Source: Arthrobacter liuii (GTDB lineage Bacteria; Actinomycetota; Actinomycetes; Actinomycetales; Micrococcaceae). From it: a DNA stretch of 64,000 bases. The stretch lies in NCBI RefSeq assembly GCF_014639275.1, contig NZ_BMFW01000003.1, forward strand, positions 248,001 to 312,000. Direction: 5' to 3'. Both the position numbers and the translations under genes were made by a program. The notes under the pieces were generated by a model. It had not been told where the DNA came from. It made no database searches and was given only the letters and a program-made list of their open reading frames with translations. Below, piece by piece: positions 46,315-55,577 of this stretch (within the stretch, counting starts at the first letter, position 1; the number at the start of each line of letters is the position of its first letter).

Positions 46315-47442
46315 CTACAGGTTACCGAGCCGGTCCCGGAGCTTGGCGAACATCCCGCTGCTGGCAGCGAGCTTGCCCTCGGTGATCTGTTCACCACGGA
46401 GCTTGGCGAGCTGACGAAGGAGTTCTTCCTGTGCGGGGTCGAGCTTGGCCGGAGTGTCCACCTGGAGATGGACCTTCAGGTCTCCGCGGCCGTATCCCCT
46501 CAGGTGGGTGACACCCAGGCCACGCAGGGTGATGATCTCGCCGGACTGGGTTCCGGGCTTGACGTCGATTTCGTGGGTCCCGTCGAAGGTGTCCAGGCTG
46601 ACATCAGTGCCCAGTGCCGCTGCCGTCATGGGGATGTGCAGGGTGGCGTGCAGGTCGTCGCCTTCCCGAACATACGTGGCGTCATTGTTGACGCGGATCT
46701 CCACGTAAAGGTCGCCGGCCGGGCCGCCAGCAGGGCCGGCTTCGCCCTGTCCGGAGAGCTGGATCCGCGTTCCGGTGGCCACGCCGGCGGGAACCTTGAC
46801 GGTCAGTGACCGGCGGCTGCGGATGCGGCCCTGGCCGCTGCATTCGTTGCAGGGATCCTTGATGACCGTCCCGAAGCCTTCGCAGGTGCCGCAGGGGGCC
46901 GCCGTCATGACCTGGCCAAGGATGGAGCGGACCGCCCGCTGGACCTGGCCGCTGCCGCCGCAGATGTCGCAGCGCTCGGGATGGGTGCCGGGCCGGCAGC
47001 AGGATCCGTCACAGGTGGGGCAGACCACGGCGGTGTCCACTTCAAGCTTCTTGTTGACGCCGAAGACAGCATCCCGGAGGTCGATCCGGACGCTGATGAG
47101 CGCGTCCTGGCCGCGGCGGACGCGCGAAGCCGGGCCGGAGGTGCCGCCGGCGCCAAAGAAGGTGTCGAAGATGTCCTGGAATGCGAACCCCTGGCCTGCA
47201 TAGCCGGCGCCGCCGAAGCCGTTGTCCGTGCCGTTCTCGTTGCCGGTGGTGTCGTAGATCCTGCGCTTCTGGGGGTCTGAAAGGACCTCATAGGCGTGAG
47301 TTACTGCTTTGAAGCGTTCTGATGCGTCCGCACCGGGGTTCACGTCCGGGTGGAGGGTGCGGGCCAATTTGCGGTAGGCCTTCTTGATCTCTTCGCCCGT
47401 AGCTTCGGGTGAGACTCCAAGGACGTCATAGTGGCTGCTCAA
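46315..47442 (-). CDS. dnaJ: Chaperone DnaJ
   Basis: DnaK co-chaperone, 375 residues: J domain with the [11 protein letters not shown] motif, Gly/Phe region, four CxxC zinc knuckles (CPTC, CDIC, CGTC, CNEC), then the substrate-binding and dimerisation domains. It is the hrcA-linked DnaJ2-type copy and lies 87 bases after hrcA, probably under CIRCE/HrcA control. Confidence 0.95.
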   Translation of the reverse strand: MSSHYDVLGVSPEATGEEIKKAYRKLARTLHPDVNPGADASERFKAVTHAYEVLSDPQKRRIYDTTGNENGTDNGFGGAGYAGQGFAFQDIFDTFFGAGGTSGPASRVRRGQDALISVRIDLRDAVFGVNKKLEVDTAVVCPTCDGSCCRPGTHPERCDICGGSGQVQRAVRSILGQVMTAAPCGTCEGFGTVIKDPCNECSGQGRIRSRRSLTVKVPAGVATGTRIQLSGQGEAGPAGGPAGDLYVEIRVNNDATYVREGDDLHATLHIPMTAAALGTDVSLDTFDGTHEIDVKPGTQSGEIITLRGLGVTHLRGYGRGDLKVHLQVDTPAKLDPAQEELLRQLAKLRGEQITEGKLAASSGMFAKLRDRLGNL

Positions 47443-47529
47443 AGTTCGTATCTCTTCCTTGTTGTACTTCGTTCGGTTGGGCGGCCCAACTATTGCTTCC
47501 CGGCCGGAACAGGCTCCGGCGGCAAAGAG

Positions 47530-48543
47530 TCAGGGCCCCAAAATCCTGGAAAGGTAGCGGGCCACTGCCCTGACGGCCGCCATGGTGGTGGGATAATCCA
47601 TCCGGGTGGGACCGAGAATCCCTACTTTCGCGGCGCTGTCCGGACCGTAGCCGGTGGCCACGACGGAAGCCTCGGCAAGGCCGTCGTAGGGGTTCTCCCT
47701 TCCGATGCTGACAGCCACGCCGCGGTGGTCCTGGGCCATTTCGCTCAACAGCCGCAGCATCACCACCTGCTCCTCGAGTGCCTCAAGCACGGGCCCAATG
47801 CTGAGGGGGAAGTCCACGTTGGATCTGGCCAGGTTCGCCGTTCCGGCCATGACCATCCGGTCCTCGCGGGTGTTTTGCGCCAGGACCTCCAGTCCCAGCG
47901 CCAGTGCGTGCGCGGCCTGGCGCTGGCCGTGCGCACTTCCCGCGACGACGGCGGGAAGTGCCCGGGCCAGCTGGCTCAGCGGTGTTCCCCCCAGCGCGGC
48001 AAGGAAGCGCGTGCGGAGCGCTGCCAGTGCGTCGTCCCCCAGGTCCTGCCCGACGTCGATCACCCGTTGCTCAACCTTGCCGCTGTTGGCAATCAGCACC
48101 ACCAGCACCTTGCGGGGGGCCAGCAGGACGAATTCGATGTGGCGGACCAGTGCCCTGCTGAGGTGCGGGTACTGGACCACGGCTACCTGGTTGGTCAGCT
48201 GTGACAGGAGCCGTACGGTGCGGTCCAGGACGTCATCGAGGTCGTCTGCGCCCTCCAGCAGTGACTGGATGGCCCGGCGCTCGGCTGCGGACAGGGGCTT
48301 AACGGCTGAGATCTGGTCGACGAAAAGCCGGTAGCCCTTGTCCGTGGGAATCCGACCCGCGCTGGTGTGCGGAGCCGTGATCAACCCCTCGTCCTCCAGC
48401 GCGGCCATGTCATTGCGGATGGTGGCGCTGGAGACGCCAAGGTGATGCCGTTCGACCAGGGCCTTCGACCCGACCGGTTCGCGGGAATGGACGTAGTCCT
48501 CCACGATGGCCCGCAGGACTTCCAGTTTGCGTGGCTCGCTCAC
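47530..48543 (-). CDS. hrcA: Heat-inducible repressor HrcA
   Basis: Represses heat-shock genes by binding CIRCE operators; needs GroEL for activity. 337 residues: winged HTH at the N-terminus ([20 protein letters not shown], then [19 protein letters not shown]) and the GAF-like domain typical of the family. A CIRCE element lies 52 bases upstream of the start, so autoregulation is expected. Confidence 0.95.
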   Translation of the reverse strand: MSEPRKLEVLRAIVEDYVHSREPVGSKALVERHHLGVSSATIRNDMAALEDEGLITAPHTSAGRIPTDKGYRLFVDQISAVKPLSAAERRAIQSLLEGADDLDDVLDRTVRLLSQLTNQVAVVQYPHLSRALVRHIEFVLLAPRKVLVVLIANSGKVEQRVIDVGQDLGDDALAALRTRFLAALGGTPLSQLARALPAVVAGSAHGQRQAAHALALGLEVLAQNTREDRMVMAGTANLARSNVDFPLSIGPVLEALEEQVVMLRLLSEMAQDHRGVAVSIGRENPYDGLAEASVVATGYGPDSAAKVGILGPTRMDYPTTMAAVRAVARYLSRILGP

Positions 48544-48594
48544 TCTCCACCTCCATCATGGTCCGGGGCAAACGCCCGCCAGGTGCCACCAGGG

Positions 48595-48621
48595 TTAGCA
48601 CTCGACATGCCTAAGTGCTAA
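48595..48621. promoter_or_regulatory. CIRCE operator upstream of hrcA
   Basis: TTAGCACTC, nine bases, then AAGTGCTAA: 17 of 18 positions fit the CIRCE consensus. The single mismatch is in the right half. It lies between hrcA and the divergent DUF3097 gene. Confidence 0.92.
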
Positions 48622-48712
48622 CAGTCTATTATGCCTCGGCCCGTTGTTAGCATTGGTACCGCTCCGGGCGAAATTCCGGTGCTGAGGACCTAGCGCTAGG
48701 CGGATCGAATCC

Positions 48713-49564
48713 ATGGATTACCAAAACTGGGGGCCCCGCGGCATATCCGCCCCTGCCAAGGCGGAATTGCCCCAGGTCGCTGTGGAACGTGGAATGGTGC
48801 TCGAGGATGTCCAGTCAGGCTGGGTTGGCGCCGTCACCCGGGTGGAAAAGTCCGGCGGCATGCACGTTGTGGCGTTGGAGGACCGGCGGGGAAAGTCCCG
48901 GTCCTTCAAGCTGGGCTTTGGTTTCCTCCTTGAGGGCCAGCCCATCCGGCTGATGCCCCCGGCGCCCCGGGCTGCCCCCTCTGGTGCCGCCGCCGGCAGG
49001 ACGGCCTCCGGCTCCGTAAAGGTCGCCGGCCAGCGCGCCCAGGTCGCCAAGGCAAGCCGGATCTGGGTGGAAGGCAAGCACGACGCCGAACTGGTGGAAA
49101 AGGTCTGGGGAGACGACCTGCGGGTGGAGGGCATCGTCGTCGAACCCCTGCACGGCATCGACGACCTCACGGCGGCAGTTGCCGCCTTCAAACCCGGTCC
49201 GGGCCGTCGGCTTGGCGTCCTGGTGGACCACCTGGTTCCGGATTCCAAGGAGTCCCGTATCGCCGATTCCGTCATGGCTTCCCCCGGTGCAGCCGGCAAT
49301 GTCCTGATCGTGGGACACCCCTACGTGGACGTCTGGCAGGCAATCCGGCCAGCTGTCCTTGGCATCGAGAGGTGGCCCGCCGTTCCCCGGGGCCAGGACT
49401 GGAAAACCGGGATCCTGAAAGCCTTCGGCTGGCCCCACGCCACCAAGGAGGATATCGGCCTGGGATGGCAAAAACTGCTGGGTGCCGTGCGCACGTATGC
49501 GGACCTGGAAGCGTCGTTGCTGGGCCGGGTAGAGGAAGTCATCGATTTCCTCACCGTGCCCTGA
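48713..49564 (+). CDS. DUF3097 family protein
   Basis: An actinobacterial protein of 283 residues: N-terminal DYQNWGPRGISAPAKAELP, a small beta domain (GAVTRVEKSGGMHVVALEDRRGKSRSF), and a C-terminal region with IWVEGKHDAELVEKVWGDDL, VEPLHGIDDLTAAVAAF and LGVLVDHLVPDSKESRIA. The second part resembles a Toprim-like fold (Glu, later DH), as in OLD-type nucleases and primases, but function is not established. It shares its upstream region with hrcA. Confidence 0.85.
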   Translation: MDYQNWGPRGISAPAKAELPQVAVERGMVLEDVQSGWVGAVTRVEKSGGMHVVALEDRRGKSRSFKLGFGFLLEGQPIRLMPPAPRAAPSGAAAGRTASGSVKVAGQRAQVAKASRIWVEGKHDAELVEKVWGDDLRVEGIVVEPLHGIDDLTAAVAAFKPGPGRRLGVLVDHLVPDSKESRIADSVMASPGAAGNVLIVGHPYVDVWQAIRPAVLGIERWPAVPRGQDWKTGILKAFGWPHATKEDIGLGWQKLLGAVRTYADLEASLLGRVEEVIDFLTVP

Positions 49565-49684
49565 AGGGCGGACTTGGGCCCAAGAGCCAGTATTCTGGTA
49601 CTGCAGCGCCCTGCTCAGTAAAGGCGCTGCGCATCGCGCCAATATTTGTAGCCAGCACCACTTGCACCTCCGAAGGAACAGACT

Positions 49685-50095
49685 GTGGCAGAAAACGCAC
49701 GTGATCACAGGGACGGCCAGGGCCGCTCCGAGTACCATGGCGTCCCCGCCAACGCCCTGCCGCTGACGGCCGGCGAAGACCGCCAGTGGGCCACGCTGGC
49801 GCACTTTGGCGGCATCCTGGGGTGCATTCCCTCGCTGCTGATCTACCTGATCTTCCGTGACCGCGGGCCGTTTACCGCCCAGGAATCCAAGGAAGCGCTG
49901 AACTTCAGCCTGCCGCCCACCATCGCCGCCGTCCTGGCCAACATCCTGGTGTTCATCCCCTATGTGGGAAACATTTTCGCGGTCATTGCCACTTTGATCT
50001 GGGTAGCTCTCACCTGCTTCTCCGTGGCGGCAGGAATCCATGTCAACAAGGGCCAGCCGCACCGCTACCAGTACAACCTGCGCTGGATTAAGTAG
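49685..50095 (+). CDS. DUF4870 family membrane protein
   Basis: A 136-residue protein with the DUF4870 core: EDRQWATLAHFGGILG, four hydrophobic segments including LLIYLIFRDRGPFTAQESKEALNF and IFAVIATLIWVALTCFSVAAGI. Function unknown. The start is GTG 49685 with GAAGGA upstream. It ends 11 bases before the convergent hemW stop. Confidence 0.85.
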   Translation: MAENARDHRDGQGRSEYHGVPANALPLTAGEDRQWATLAHFGGILGCIPSLLIYLIFRDRGPFTAQESKEALNFSLPPTIAAVLANILVFIPYVGNIFAVIATLIWVALTCFSVAAGIHVNKGQPHRYQYNLRWIK

Positions 50096-50100
50096 CCGGG

Positions 50101-50118
50101 CCTGCCTTAGTCGGGCAG
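50101..50118. terminator. Small hairpin covering the hemW stop codon
   Basis: CCTGCC pairs with GGCAGG around a 6-base loop that contains the hemW stop codon. It is the only structure in the 11 bases between two convergent genes; its effect as a terminator is uncertain. Confidence 0.3.
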
Positions 50119-51336
50119 GATGCGGCGTACCACTGCGTCCGCCAGGAGCCTGCCTTTGAGCGTGAGGACCAGGCGTCCCCGGAATGCTGCGGGAGGGTCC
50201 ACCAGGCCATCCGCGATCAGCCCGGCCACCTCGTGGCGTCCCCCGGGGCTGAGCGTTGAAACCTCGAGCCCTGACTGCAGGCGTGCCTCAAGCATCACCC
50301 GCTCCAGGGTCCTGGTTTCGGCATCCAGGGTTTCCCTGCCCGCGGCAGGCGACAGCCCTTGCGACAGCCGGTTCGCGTAGGCGGACGGATGCTTGACGTT
50401 CCACCAGCGCACCCCGCCAACGTGCGAGTGGGCACCGGGTCCAATCCCCCACCAGTCATCGCCGCGCCAGTACGCCAGGTTGTGGCGGCACGCCTGCTCC
50501 GGTGTCCGCGCCCAGTTGCTGACCTCGTACCAGCCCAGGCCGGCTTCGGTGATCAGCTCGTCGGCGAGCTCGTACTTGTCGGCGTGGTCGTCGTCGTCAA
50601 TTCCCGGGACCTCGCCGCGGCGCATCTGTGCGGCCAGCTTGGTGCCTTCCTCCACGATCAGGGCGTACGCGCTGATATGGTCCGGCTGGTAGGACAGCGC
50701 CGTCTCCAGGGAGTGGCGCCAGTCAGCCAGCGACTCCCCGGGGGTGCCGTAGATCAGGTCCAGGCTAACGGCCAGTCCCGCCTCGCGTGCCCACTGCACC
50801 ACCTGCGGGACCCTGCTCGGGGTGTGCGTGCGGTCCAGGACCTTGAGAACGTGCGGAACTGCGGACTGCATGCCAAACGAAACCCGAGTGAAGCCCGCGT
50901 CCTTGAGGACGGCAAGGGATTCGCGCGTGACCGAATCCGGATTGGCTTCGGTGGTCACTTCGGCGCCGTCCTCGATCCCCCACTGCCCGATGGCGGCGCG
51001 AAGGATCATGGCGAGGTCATCTGCGGGCAGCAGCGTGGGGGTACCGCCGCCGAAGAACACGGTGCCCAGCTTCCGGTCCGGCACTCCGGAACGCGCCAGC
51101 ACCGTGGCCGCCAGCGCCACTTCCGACACCGCGGTCCGGGCGTAGGCGTCCTGAGACGCGCCGCCGCCCAGTTCCGTCGCGGTATAGGTGTTGAAGTCGC
51201 AGTAGCCGCAGCGTACAGCGCAGAACGGGATGTGCACGTACAGGCCGAATGCCCGGACGGCCGCACCGTCTGCTGCCTGGGCAGGCAGCAGACCGTCCGA
51301 CGGCGCCGGGTCGCCGAGGGGAAGTACGCTGGGCAT
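50107..51336 (-). CDS. hemW: Radical SAM haem chaperone HemW
   Basis: About 409 residues with the radical-SAM cluster motif CAVRCGYCDFN and the following FFGGGTPTLL. HemW delivers haem to respiratory enzymes and is often misnamed coproporphyrinogen oxidase; the oxygen-independent HemN has a longer N-terminus. It lies 25 bases after lepA, as in most bacteria. ATG 51336 is favoured; GTG 51351 lacks a ribosome site. Confidence 0.9.
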   Translation of the reverse strand: MPSVLPLGDPAPSDGLLPAQAADGAAVRAFGLYVHIPFCAVRCGYCDFNTYTATELGGGASQDAYARTAVSEVALAATVLARSGVPDRKLGTVFFGGGTPTLLPADDLAMILRAAIGQWGIEDGAEVTTEANPDSVTRESLAVLKDAGFTRVSFGMQSAVPHVLKVLDRTHTPSRVPQVVQWAREAGLAVSLDLIYGTPGESLADWRHSLETALSYQPDHISAYALIVEEGTKLAAQMRRGEVPGIDDDDHADKYELADELITEAGLGWYEVSNWARTPEQACRHNLAYWRGDDWWGIGPGAHSHVGGVRWWNVKHPSAYANRLSQGLSPAAGRETLDAETRTLERVMLEARLQSGLEVSTLSPGGRHEVAGLIADGLVDPPAAFRGRLVLTLKGRLLADAVVRRILPD

Positions 51337-51361
51337 CAGCGGGTCCCCCACTGCGTGGTGG

Positions 51362-53218
51362 TCACTTCTTCTTGGCCTTGTCCTTTGATTCGTCGGTGGT
51401 GAGGGCGGCGATGAACGCCTCCTGCGGCACCTCCACCGTGCCCACCATCTTCATGCGCTTCTTGCCTTCTTTTTGCTTCTCCAGCAGCTTGCGCTTACGC
51501 GAGATGTCGCCGCCGTAGCACTTCGCCAGTACGTCCTTGCGGATGGCCCGGATGCTTTCGCGGGCGATGATCCTGGAACCGATGGCTGCCTGGATGGGCA
51601 CCTCGAACTGCTGGCGCGGGATGAGTTCGCGGAGCTTGCCGGTCATCATCACGCCATAGGAGTAGGCCTTGTCCCTGTGCGTGATGGCGCTGAAGGCATC
51701 CACCTGTTCGCCCTGGAGCATGATGTCGACCTTCACCAGGTCGGCAACCTGCTCACCGTCGGCTTTCCAGTCCAGGGAGCCGTAGCCCCGGGTCTTGGAC
51801 TTCAGGATGTCGAAGAAGTCGAAGACGATCTCTGCCAGCGGCAGGCGGTAGCGGATTTCCACCCGGTCCTCGGACAGGTAGTCCATGCCGCCCATGACGC
51901 CGCGGCGGGACTGGCACAGTTCCATGATGGCGCCCACGAATTCGTTGGGGGCCAGGATGGTGGCGGAGACCATGGGTTCGCGCACCTCCGCGATCTTGCC
52001 GGTGGGGTACTCGCTGGGGTTGGTCACCCGGACCACCTTCTTGTCCTCCAGCGTCACTTCGTATTCCACGTTCGGTGCGGTGGAGATGAGGTCGAGGTTG
52101 TATTCGCGTTCCAGGCGTTCGCGGGTGATCTCAAGGTGCAGCAGACCCAGGAAGCCCACCCGGAAACCGAAGCCCAGCGCGGCCGACGTCTCGGGTTCGT
52201 ACACCAGCGCGGCGTCATTGAGCATGAGCTTTTCGAGGGCGTCACGGAGTACCGGGTAATCGGCACCATCGAGCGGGTACAGGCCGGAAAACACCATGGG
52301 CTTGGCGTCAGCGTAACCGGGGAGCGACTGGGCGGCCGGCTTGGCCAGGTTGGTGACGGTGTCGCCCACCTTGGACTGGCGGACGTCCTTCACGCCGGTG
52401 ATCAGGTAGCCCACTTCGCCGACCCCCAGGCCCTTGGAGGGGGTGGGTTCCGGGGAGCTGACACCAATTTCCAGGAGCTCGTGGGAGGCCCTGGTGGACA
52501 TCATCTGGATGCGCTCACGCGGGTGGAGCATGCCGTCCACCACGCGTACATACGTCACCACGCCGCGGTAGGTGTCGTAGACCGAGTCGAAGATCATGGC
52601 CCTGGCCGGCGCGTTTGGGTCGCCCTCCGGCGCGGGCAGGTCGCGGACAATCTTGTCCAGGAGCGCTTCGACGCCTACGCCGGTCTTGCCGGACACGCGC
52701 AGCACGTCCTCCGGATCGCCGCCAATGAGGCTGGCCAGCTCGGCCGCGTACTTTTCGGGCTGCGCCGCCGGAAGGTCGATCTTGTTCAATACCGGGATGA
52801 TGGTGAGGTTGTTCTCCATGGCCAGGTACAGGTTCGCGAGCGTCTGGGCTTCAATGCCCTGAGCCGCGTCCACCAGCAGGATTGCGCCCTCGCAGGCAGC
52901 GAGTGACCGGGACACTTCGTAAGTGAAGTCCACGTGGCCGGGGGTGTCGATCATGTTCAGTGCATAACTGACGCCGTCCACTTCCCACGGCATGCGGACG
53001 GCCTGGGACTTGATGGTGATGCCACGTTCGCGCTCTATGTCCATCCGGTCCAGGTACTGGGCCTTCATGTCGCGCGCCTGGACCACCCCGGTGGACTGCA
53101 GCATCCGGTCAGCCAGGGTGGACTTGCCGTGGTCAATGTGCGCGATGATGCAAAAGTTCCGAATGATGGCCGGATCTGTCGCGGCGGGCACCGGTGCGGT
53201 GCGGGCCATGGGAGACAC
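51362..53218 (-). CDS. lepA: Elongation factor 4 (LepA)
   Basis: Translational GTPase acting on stalled or maturing ribosomes, 618 residues. G motifs: [29 protein letters not shown]; then EF-G-like domains and the LepA-specific C-terminal domain ([21 protein letters not shown], then [17 protein letters not shown]). The start is GTG 53218 with AAGGA six bases upstream. Confidence 0.97.
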   Translation of the reverse strand: MSPMARTAPVPAATDPAIIRNFCIIAHIDHGKSTLADRMLQSTGVVQARDMKAQYLDRMDIERERGITIKSQAVRMPWEVDGVSYALNMIDTPGHVDFTYEVSRSLAACEGAILLVDAAQGIEAQTLANLYLAMENNLTIIPVLNKIDLPAAQPEKYAAELASLIGGDPEDVLRVSGKTGVGVEALLDKIVRDLPAPEGDPNAPARAMIFDSVYDTYRGVVTYVRVVDGMLHPRERIQMMSTRASHELLEIGVSSPEPTPSKGLGVGEVGYLITGVKDVRQSKVGDTVTNLAKPAAQSLPGYADAKPMVFSGLYPLDGADYPVLRDALEKLMLNDAALVYEPETSAALGFGFRVGFLGLLHLEITRERLEREYNLDLISTAPNVEYEVTLEDKKVVRVTNPSEYPTGKIAEVREPMVSATILAPNEFVGAIMELCQSRRGVMGGMDYLSEDRVEIRYRLPLAEIVFDFFDILKSKTRGYGSLDWKADGEQVADLVKVDIMLQGEQVDAFSAITHRDKAYSYGVMMTGKLRELIPRQQFEVPIQAAIGSRIIARESIRAIRKDVLAKCYGGDISRKRKLLEKQKEGKKRMKMVGTVEVPQEAFIAALTTDESKDKAKKK

Positions 53219-53393
53219 GCAGGGTCCTTACTGTTGGCATTTCTGCAGCCACCAGGCAGGCACACCAAAGGCGTCCGCGGAACAGCTGCACATATCGAAC
53301 ATCCAGTGTCCCACGTCCGGGCCCCCCGCACCGCATCCTGACCGGCCTGTAAACGGCGTTTCGGCTGTACAGCCTGGCCGATAGGCTGTCTGG

Positions 53394-53951
53394 ATGGCTA
53401 TAGACCTCCGCTCCCTGGAAAACGCCGTCCGCCGTGGTCTGCGCCTGCTGCGCAGAGGCGACCCTGCGCCGCCGTTGCCGGGCAGAAGCCCGGGGCGACG
53501 CCGCGGCGGCAAGCGTCCCTCGCCTGCCGCCGGTGTTCCCGCCGGGACGGATGCGTACCCCGGTGATTACCGGGGCCGCTTCAGGGTGCACTACGCACCG
53601 CATCCCGACGGCGACCCCGATCCGGGCGAAGTGGTGTGGGCCTGGGTTCCCTACGAGGAGGACCATGGCCGGGGGAAGGACAGGCCGGTGCTGCTGGTGG
53701 GGCATAACGGCCCGTTCCTCCTGGGGCTGATGCTGACCAGCAAGGACAGGGTTCCTGCGGGTTCCACGTCCGAAGGGTACGTCGACCTTGGGGCCGGGGA
53801 CTGGGACAAACAGGGCAGGCCAAGCGAGGTACGCCTGGACCGCATCCTGCAAATCCGTCCGGACAGCATCCGGCGGGAAGGCGCAGTGCTTGACAAGGCC
53901 CGCTTTGAAAAAGTGGCCTCCGGGCTGCGCCGGCGACACGACTGGACCTGA
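53394..53951 (+). CDS. PemK/MazF-like protein, without an antitoxin gene
   Basis: A 185-residue protein: a basic, low-complexity N-terminus (residues 20-45), then a PemK/MazF-type SH3-like barrel (GEVVWAWVPYEEDHGRGKDRPVLLVG, LMLTSKDR, RPSEVRLDRILQI). MazF toxins are mRNA endoribonucleases normally paired with a small antitoxin. Here the neighbours are lepA (divergent) and rpsT, and no antitoxin-sized frame is seen. The extra N-terminus and conserved housekeeping location suggest a non-toxin role. Confidence 0.75.
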   Translation: MAIDLRSLENAVRRGLRLLRRGDPAPPLPGRSPGRRRGGKRPSPAAGVPAGTDAYPGDYRGRFRVHYAPHPDGDPDPGEVVWAWVPYEEDHGRGKDRPVLLVGHNGPFLLGLMLTSKDRVPAGSTSEGYVDLGAGDWDKQGRPSEVRLDRILQIRPDSIRREGAVLDKARFEKVASGLRRRHDWT

Positions 53952-54120
53952 CCACCCAAAATGGCCAGTGCCGCCGCTGACCTGCTATTCTTTATTGCTG
54001 TGTGTCCGTGCAGGTCGACGGTCACTGATGGCTGGCCGCCATAGGTATCCCCACGCCGCTCAGTCAAGGCCAGCCTGAAAGCCCTCTAGACCATTTCCGC
54101 ATTACAAAGAGAGTTCACAC

Positions 54121-54381
54121 GTGGCGAATATCAAGTCCCAGAAGAAGCGCATCCTGACCAACGAGAAGGCCCGCCTGCGCAACAACGCAGTCAAGTCCGA
54201 GCTGAAGACGGCCATCCGCGCCGTCAACACCGCCGTTGGGTCTGCTGACAAGGAAGCTGCTACTACTGCGCTCGTTTCTGCCAGCCGTAAGCTGGACAAG
54301 GCTGTCAGCAAGGGTGTTCTGCACAAGAACAACGCAGCGAACCGTAAGTCGGCGATCTCCAAGAAGGTCAACGCACTCTAA
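54121..54381 (+). CDS. rpsT: 30S ribosomal protein S20
   Basis: Primary 16S rRNA-binding helical protein, 86 residues, with the typical start [20 protein letters not shown] and end [19 protein letters not shown]. The start is GTG 54121 with AGAGAG upstream. Monocistronic with its own terminator. Confidence 0.97.
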   Translation: MANIKSQKKRILTNEKARLRNNAVKSELKTAIRAVNTAVGSADKEAATTALVSASRKLDKAVSKGVLHKNNAANRKSAISKKVNAL

Positions 54382-54406
54382 GGTTTCCAGTTCCCACGAA
54401 CTGATG

Positions 54407-54444
54407 GTGTGGCCGGTACTCTCGGGTACCGGCCACACCCCTTT
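54407..54444 (+). terminator. Terminator of rpsT
   Basis: GTGTGGCCGGTA pairs with TACCGGCCACAC around an 8-base loop (54407-54438), followed by CCCCTTT, 25 bases after the stop. It also faces the convergent holA transcript. Confidence 0.8.
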
Positions 54445-54560
54445 AAGCGAGCCTGGCCGGGGACGCGCGGCAGCACGCCGTCGAACTTAACCAAATCCTT
54501 GGCCCGGGCGTGCTGGAGCAGCGCGCAAATGCAGCAGGAACTGATGGTGGGTTGAAGGGG

Positions 54561-55577
54561 CTACCTGCCCTGGACCGACATGGCGATCACTGTCACGGCG
54601 TGCTCGACGGCGTACACAGGATCGCGGGAGAGCCCCTTCACCTGCGCGTCAGCCTCCGCCGTGGCCTGGATGGACCGCACCAGGCCTTCAGGGGTCCAGC
54701 GCCGGACGTCCCGCTGCGCCTGCTCCACCAGCCAGGGCTGCATCCCGAGTTCAGCGGCAATCTGCGCGGACGATCCGGACGCGCCTGCCACCCGCGCCAC
54801 TGTCCGCAGCTTCGATGCAAGGGCAGCAACCAGGGGCACCGGGTCAGCACCGGTGGCAAGGGCGTGTCGCAGCGTCGATAACGCCACCGGGGCGTTTCCT
54901 GCCATTGCGGCATCGGCCACCTTGAACGCCGTGGCTTCGATCCGGCCGCCGTAGTATTTGTCCACAGTGTCGGTGGTTACGGTGCTCCCCGCGTCTGCGA
55001 TCAGTTGGGCGCAGGCGGCGGCGAGTTCTGACAAGTCCGCTCCCACGGCATTCACCAGCGCCTGCACGGCGTCCTGGTTGATGCGGCGTCCGGCTGCCCT
55101 GAACTCCGACGTGACGAACGAAACCTTGTCCGCGTCCTTCTTCAGCGGCTGGCAGTCGACCACCGGCCAGCCGTCCTTCCTGACCGCGTCGAGGAGCTTC
55201 TTGCCGCGTGCTCCGCCGGCGTGGCGGAGCACGACGACGGCGTCCTGTTCCGGCTGCTGCAGGTAACGGAGGGCGTCCGCAAGGAAGGCGTCATTCATCC
55301 CCTCCACAGCTTCCACTTCGATGAGTTTGCTCTCACCGAACAGTGACGGGCTCACCTGCATGGCCAGGGTGCCGGCCTCGTACCCGGCCGCGTTGATGCG
55401 GCTCAATTCCACGTCCGGCGCGGCGGCCCTGACCTGGGACCGGATCCTGTCCATGGCCCTGATACCCAGGTACTCCTCCGGACCACTCACCAACACGATC
55501 TGGGCCGGGGCTATGTCCCGCCAGGAGGCTGTGTTCGATGCCGGGGAGCGGGTTGCTCGCTTTTGCGCAGCGGCCAT
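54561..55577 (-). CDS. holA: DNA polymerase III subunit delta
   Basis: Clamp-loader subunit, 338 residues: IVLVSGPEEYLGIRAMDRI at the N-terminus, DAVVVLRHAGGARGKKLLDAV, and the helical collar domain at the C-terminus. The start ATG 55577 has AAGG upstream and lies 67 bases inside the end of comEC, so expression is probably coupled. comEA-comEC-holA-rpsT is a conserved actinobacterial order. Confidence 0.93.
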   Translation of the reverse strand: MAAAQKRATRSPASNTASWRDIAPAQIVLVSGPEEYLGIRAMDRIRSQVRAAAPDVELSRINAAGYEAGTLAMQVSPSLFGESKLIEVEAVEGMNDAFLADALRYLQQPEQDAVVVLRHAGGARGKKLLDAVRKDGWPVVDCQPLKKDADKVSFVTSEFRAAGRRINQDAVQALVNAVGADLSELAAACAQLIADAGSTVTTDTVDKYYGGRIEATAFKVADAAMAGNAPVALSTLRHALATGADPVPLVAALASKLRTVARVAGASGSSAQIAAELGMQPWLVEQAQRDVRRWTPEGLVRSIQATAEADAQVKGLSRDPVYAVEHAVTVIAMSVQGR

